DNA from: Megaleporinus macrocephalus
Lineage: Eukaryota > Chordata > Actinopteri > Characiformes > Anostomidae
Assembly (NCBI GenBank): GCA_021613375.1
Contig: CM038726.1
Location: forward strand, 5,772,877 to 5,836,876
Reading direction: 5' to 3'
Length of the DNA: 64,000 nucleotides
Shown: piece after piece, positions 62,316 to 64,000 of the stretch
How the letters are laid out: the number at the start of each line of letters is the position of its first letter
Position numbering within the stretch: the stretch's first letter is position 1
Notes under the pieces: model-generated
Database searches by the model: none
The model's input: the letters and a program-made list of their open reading frames with translations, nothing else
What the model was told of the DNA's origin: nothing
Program-made: the position numbers and the translations under genes

Positions 62316-63400
62316 GCATTAGATTCTTATTTACAGTAAATACAAGATTAAGCTCATTAGAAACAAGCCACAGATTTAGGTTCTCTGGAGTCTTTGAGGT
62401 GAGTATGGTGGTTCAGAGATGCACAATGCTATTTGCGGACGTATAAGTTTACCTTATTTGTTAGCTGTATCGGTCTCGGAGGTTTGGTATAGAAGCGAAC
62501 GCAGTGAAATATTCTCTAAATAGTACATTGGACCCAACTAATCAGGAAAGAGCACTCAGCTCTCTGCTCTCAGAGCATTAATAATTTTCTTGCTCTATAA
62601 ATGAATGTATAACTTAATTTGGCTCAGTACAGCTCCTGTCTGGGAAGTTTCTGTGCTTTCACGCAAGAAGAGTTAATGATGAAGTCAGCCTGAGCTGAAT
62701 TAGGTTTGTTATGACGGGACAAACACGGAACTAATTCAGTCATTCGCTGTGGCTGCTGATAAGCGAATGCTCTTAAATCTAAATATTTAAAGGAATTCGT
62801 TGCTTTTTAATGAGCAATTAATCATGTCCCTGTGCTGAATTGGAACCAGATCTTTCCCCCCGTACGTCTGAGCCCAGTCCCCGTTTCCACCGTTGACCTG
62901 ATCTTCATCCCTGCAGAGAAGAGCAGGGGCTAAATTTAACCCACACTGACCATAATCTGATTAGCGGCTAGCACTGAAGGAAATGTGGGGACTCAAGTTT
63001 TGGGTCAAATGCTAATACGGCCTTGTTAATGGTCTTGTGCTCTCTGCATGTTCCTGTTATCTATGGAGTTCGTTCCAATATACCAACAAGCTACATAGCT
63101 GCTAACTGCCACCTGGAACCCTTAACTTCTTGCATGTGTATGTGCGTCAGACATACAAATATTTGTTTCCCTTGTAGCCTGTCAGAAAATAGATGTGCTG
63201 AGAATGACACGGCCAATGTTCGATTTTGAACTCAAAACTTGAGAGCACGTCGAGATTGAACTCAAATCAAGATGATATGGCTCAAGTTGGATACAGACAC
63301 AAAACTTGGGAACCCAACCTTGCCAATGTGGATTGATTAGTTTGTTGGACTCACGTCATGACCCGTATCTAAACTTGATGATATAGGCCATGTGAGGCTG
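62316..63400. other. Non-repetitive sequence, no gene called
   Basis: 62,560-62,900 has balanced composition with TAATTA-type motifs and may be conserved non-coding DNA. No frame with recognisable domains. Confidence 0.4.
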
Positions 63401-64000
63401 GGTTTAGATTCAAATCTTGTTGATAAGGGTTAGGCTGGGTTGTGTACATTATTAAAACTTGATGATGTGAGTTGGACTGGGTTCGTAATCAAAACATTAT
63501 GACGTTGGCTAGGTAGTGTTGGATTTGGAATCAGAACTTTATAATGTGCGTTGTGTTGAGTTGGATTTGGAATCAAAACTTGATGATGTGGTTCAGATTA
63601 TGTTGGATTTGAAATCAGAACTTGATGATGTGGGTCGGGTTAAGTTGGATTTGAAATCAGAACTTGATGATGTATGTTGTGTTGAGTTGGATTTCGAATC
63701 AGAACTTGATGATGTGCGTTGTGTTGAGTTGGATTTGGAATCAGAACTTGATGATGTGGTTCAGATTGTGTTGGATTTAAAATCAGAACTTGATGATGTG
63801 AGTCGAGTTAAGTTGGATTTGAAATCAGAACTTGATGATGTGTGTTGTGTTAAGTTGGGATAGGAGTTAGAACTTGATGATGTGGGTCGGGTTGAGTTGG
63901 GTTTAGAGCCTGAACTTGATAATGTGGGTCAGATTGAGTTGGATTTGGAATCAGAACTTGATTATGGGTGTTTGGTTTGCAACCAGAACTTGATCATGTG
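63400..64000. repeat. 42-bp tandem repeat running off the window
   Basis: Core GAATCAGAACTTGATGATGT, regular from about 63,510 with looser copies before. Since 42 is a multiple of 3 the plus strand reads a 14-residue repeat (LDLESELDDV plus four variable residues) for 115 codons, 63516-63863. Without start context or flanking exons I treat it as a minisatellite. Confidence 0.9.

Overview
This window looks like teleost fish chromosomal DNA. It has a canonical vertebrate histone H3.3 gene with a CpG-island promoter, abundant Tc1/mariner remnants, a fish-type tRNA-derived SINE, LINE tails, hAT-like and foldback elements, long (TA)n and (CA)n tracts and many minisatellites. Tc1 density and the SINE type would suit an ostariophysan such as a catfish, but nothing here proves the order.

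Positions 1-45,000 hold a tandem and partly inverted cluster of small secreted genes. Each starts with an exon encoding a signal peptide plus one 12-cysteine IGFBP N-terminal domain. Two subtypes share this first exon and differ downstream. Type A (copy 1 at 3402-8049, copy 3 at 24535-26964) continues through a 9- or 15-nt microexon and exons ending in a Leu-Cys-Ser-Asp tail. Type B (copy 2 at 13303-16911, copy 4 at 33327-34538, copy 5 at 39371-40549, copy 6 on the minus strand at 44460-42571) continues into a charged tail containing FHQE or LHQE. Copies 1, 2 and 5 assemble into complete frames; copies 3, 4 and 6 are damaged. A type B 3' end lies at the left edge, type A 3' exons without a first exon lie at 9,255 and 10,736-11,245, and an orphan type B exon 2 lies at 20,371.

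The cluster is segmentally duplicated: 13.7-14.9 kb with 19.5-20.8 kb, 18.1-19.5 kb with 20.8-22.4 kb, 31.4-35.5 kb with 38.5-41.6 kb, and an inverted pair at 15.4-16.6 and 22.6-23.5 kb. Minisatellites with 20-, 24-, 28-, 32-, about 38- and 43-bp units fill introns and spacers. One of them has replaced the middle of copy 6.

From 45 to 52 kb is H3.3 on the minus strand: three coding exons of 128, 154 and 129 nt, a non-coding first exon at about 51.15 kb, and a probable poly(A) signal at 46,630. From 52 to 64 kb I see no complete gene. This part holds two Tc1 remnants, a foldback element, one coding-like minus-strand terminal exon (56,174-56,329) that I cannot name, a 1.6-kb array of a 20-bp unit resembling the A box of the SINE head, a degenerate telomere-like TTAGGG tract and a 42-bp repeat running off the window end. 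All splice models are by eye, without transcript or homology support.
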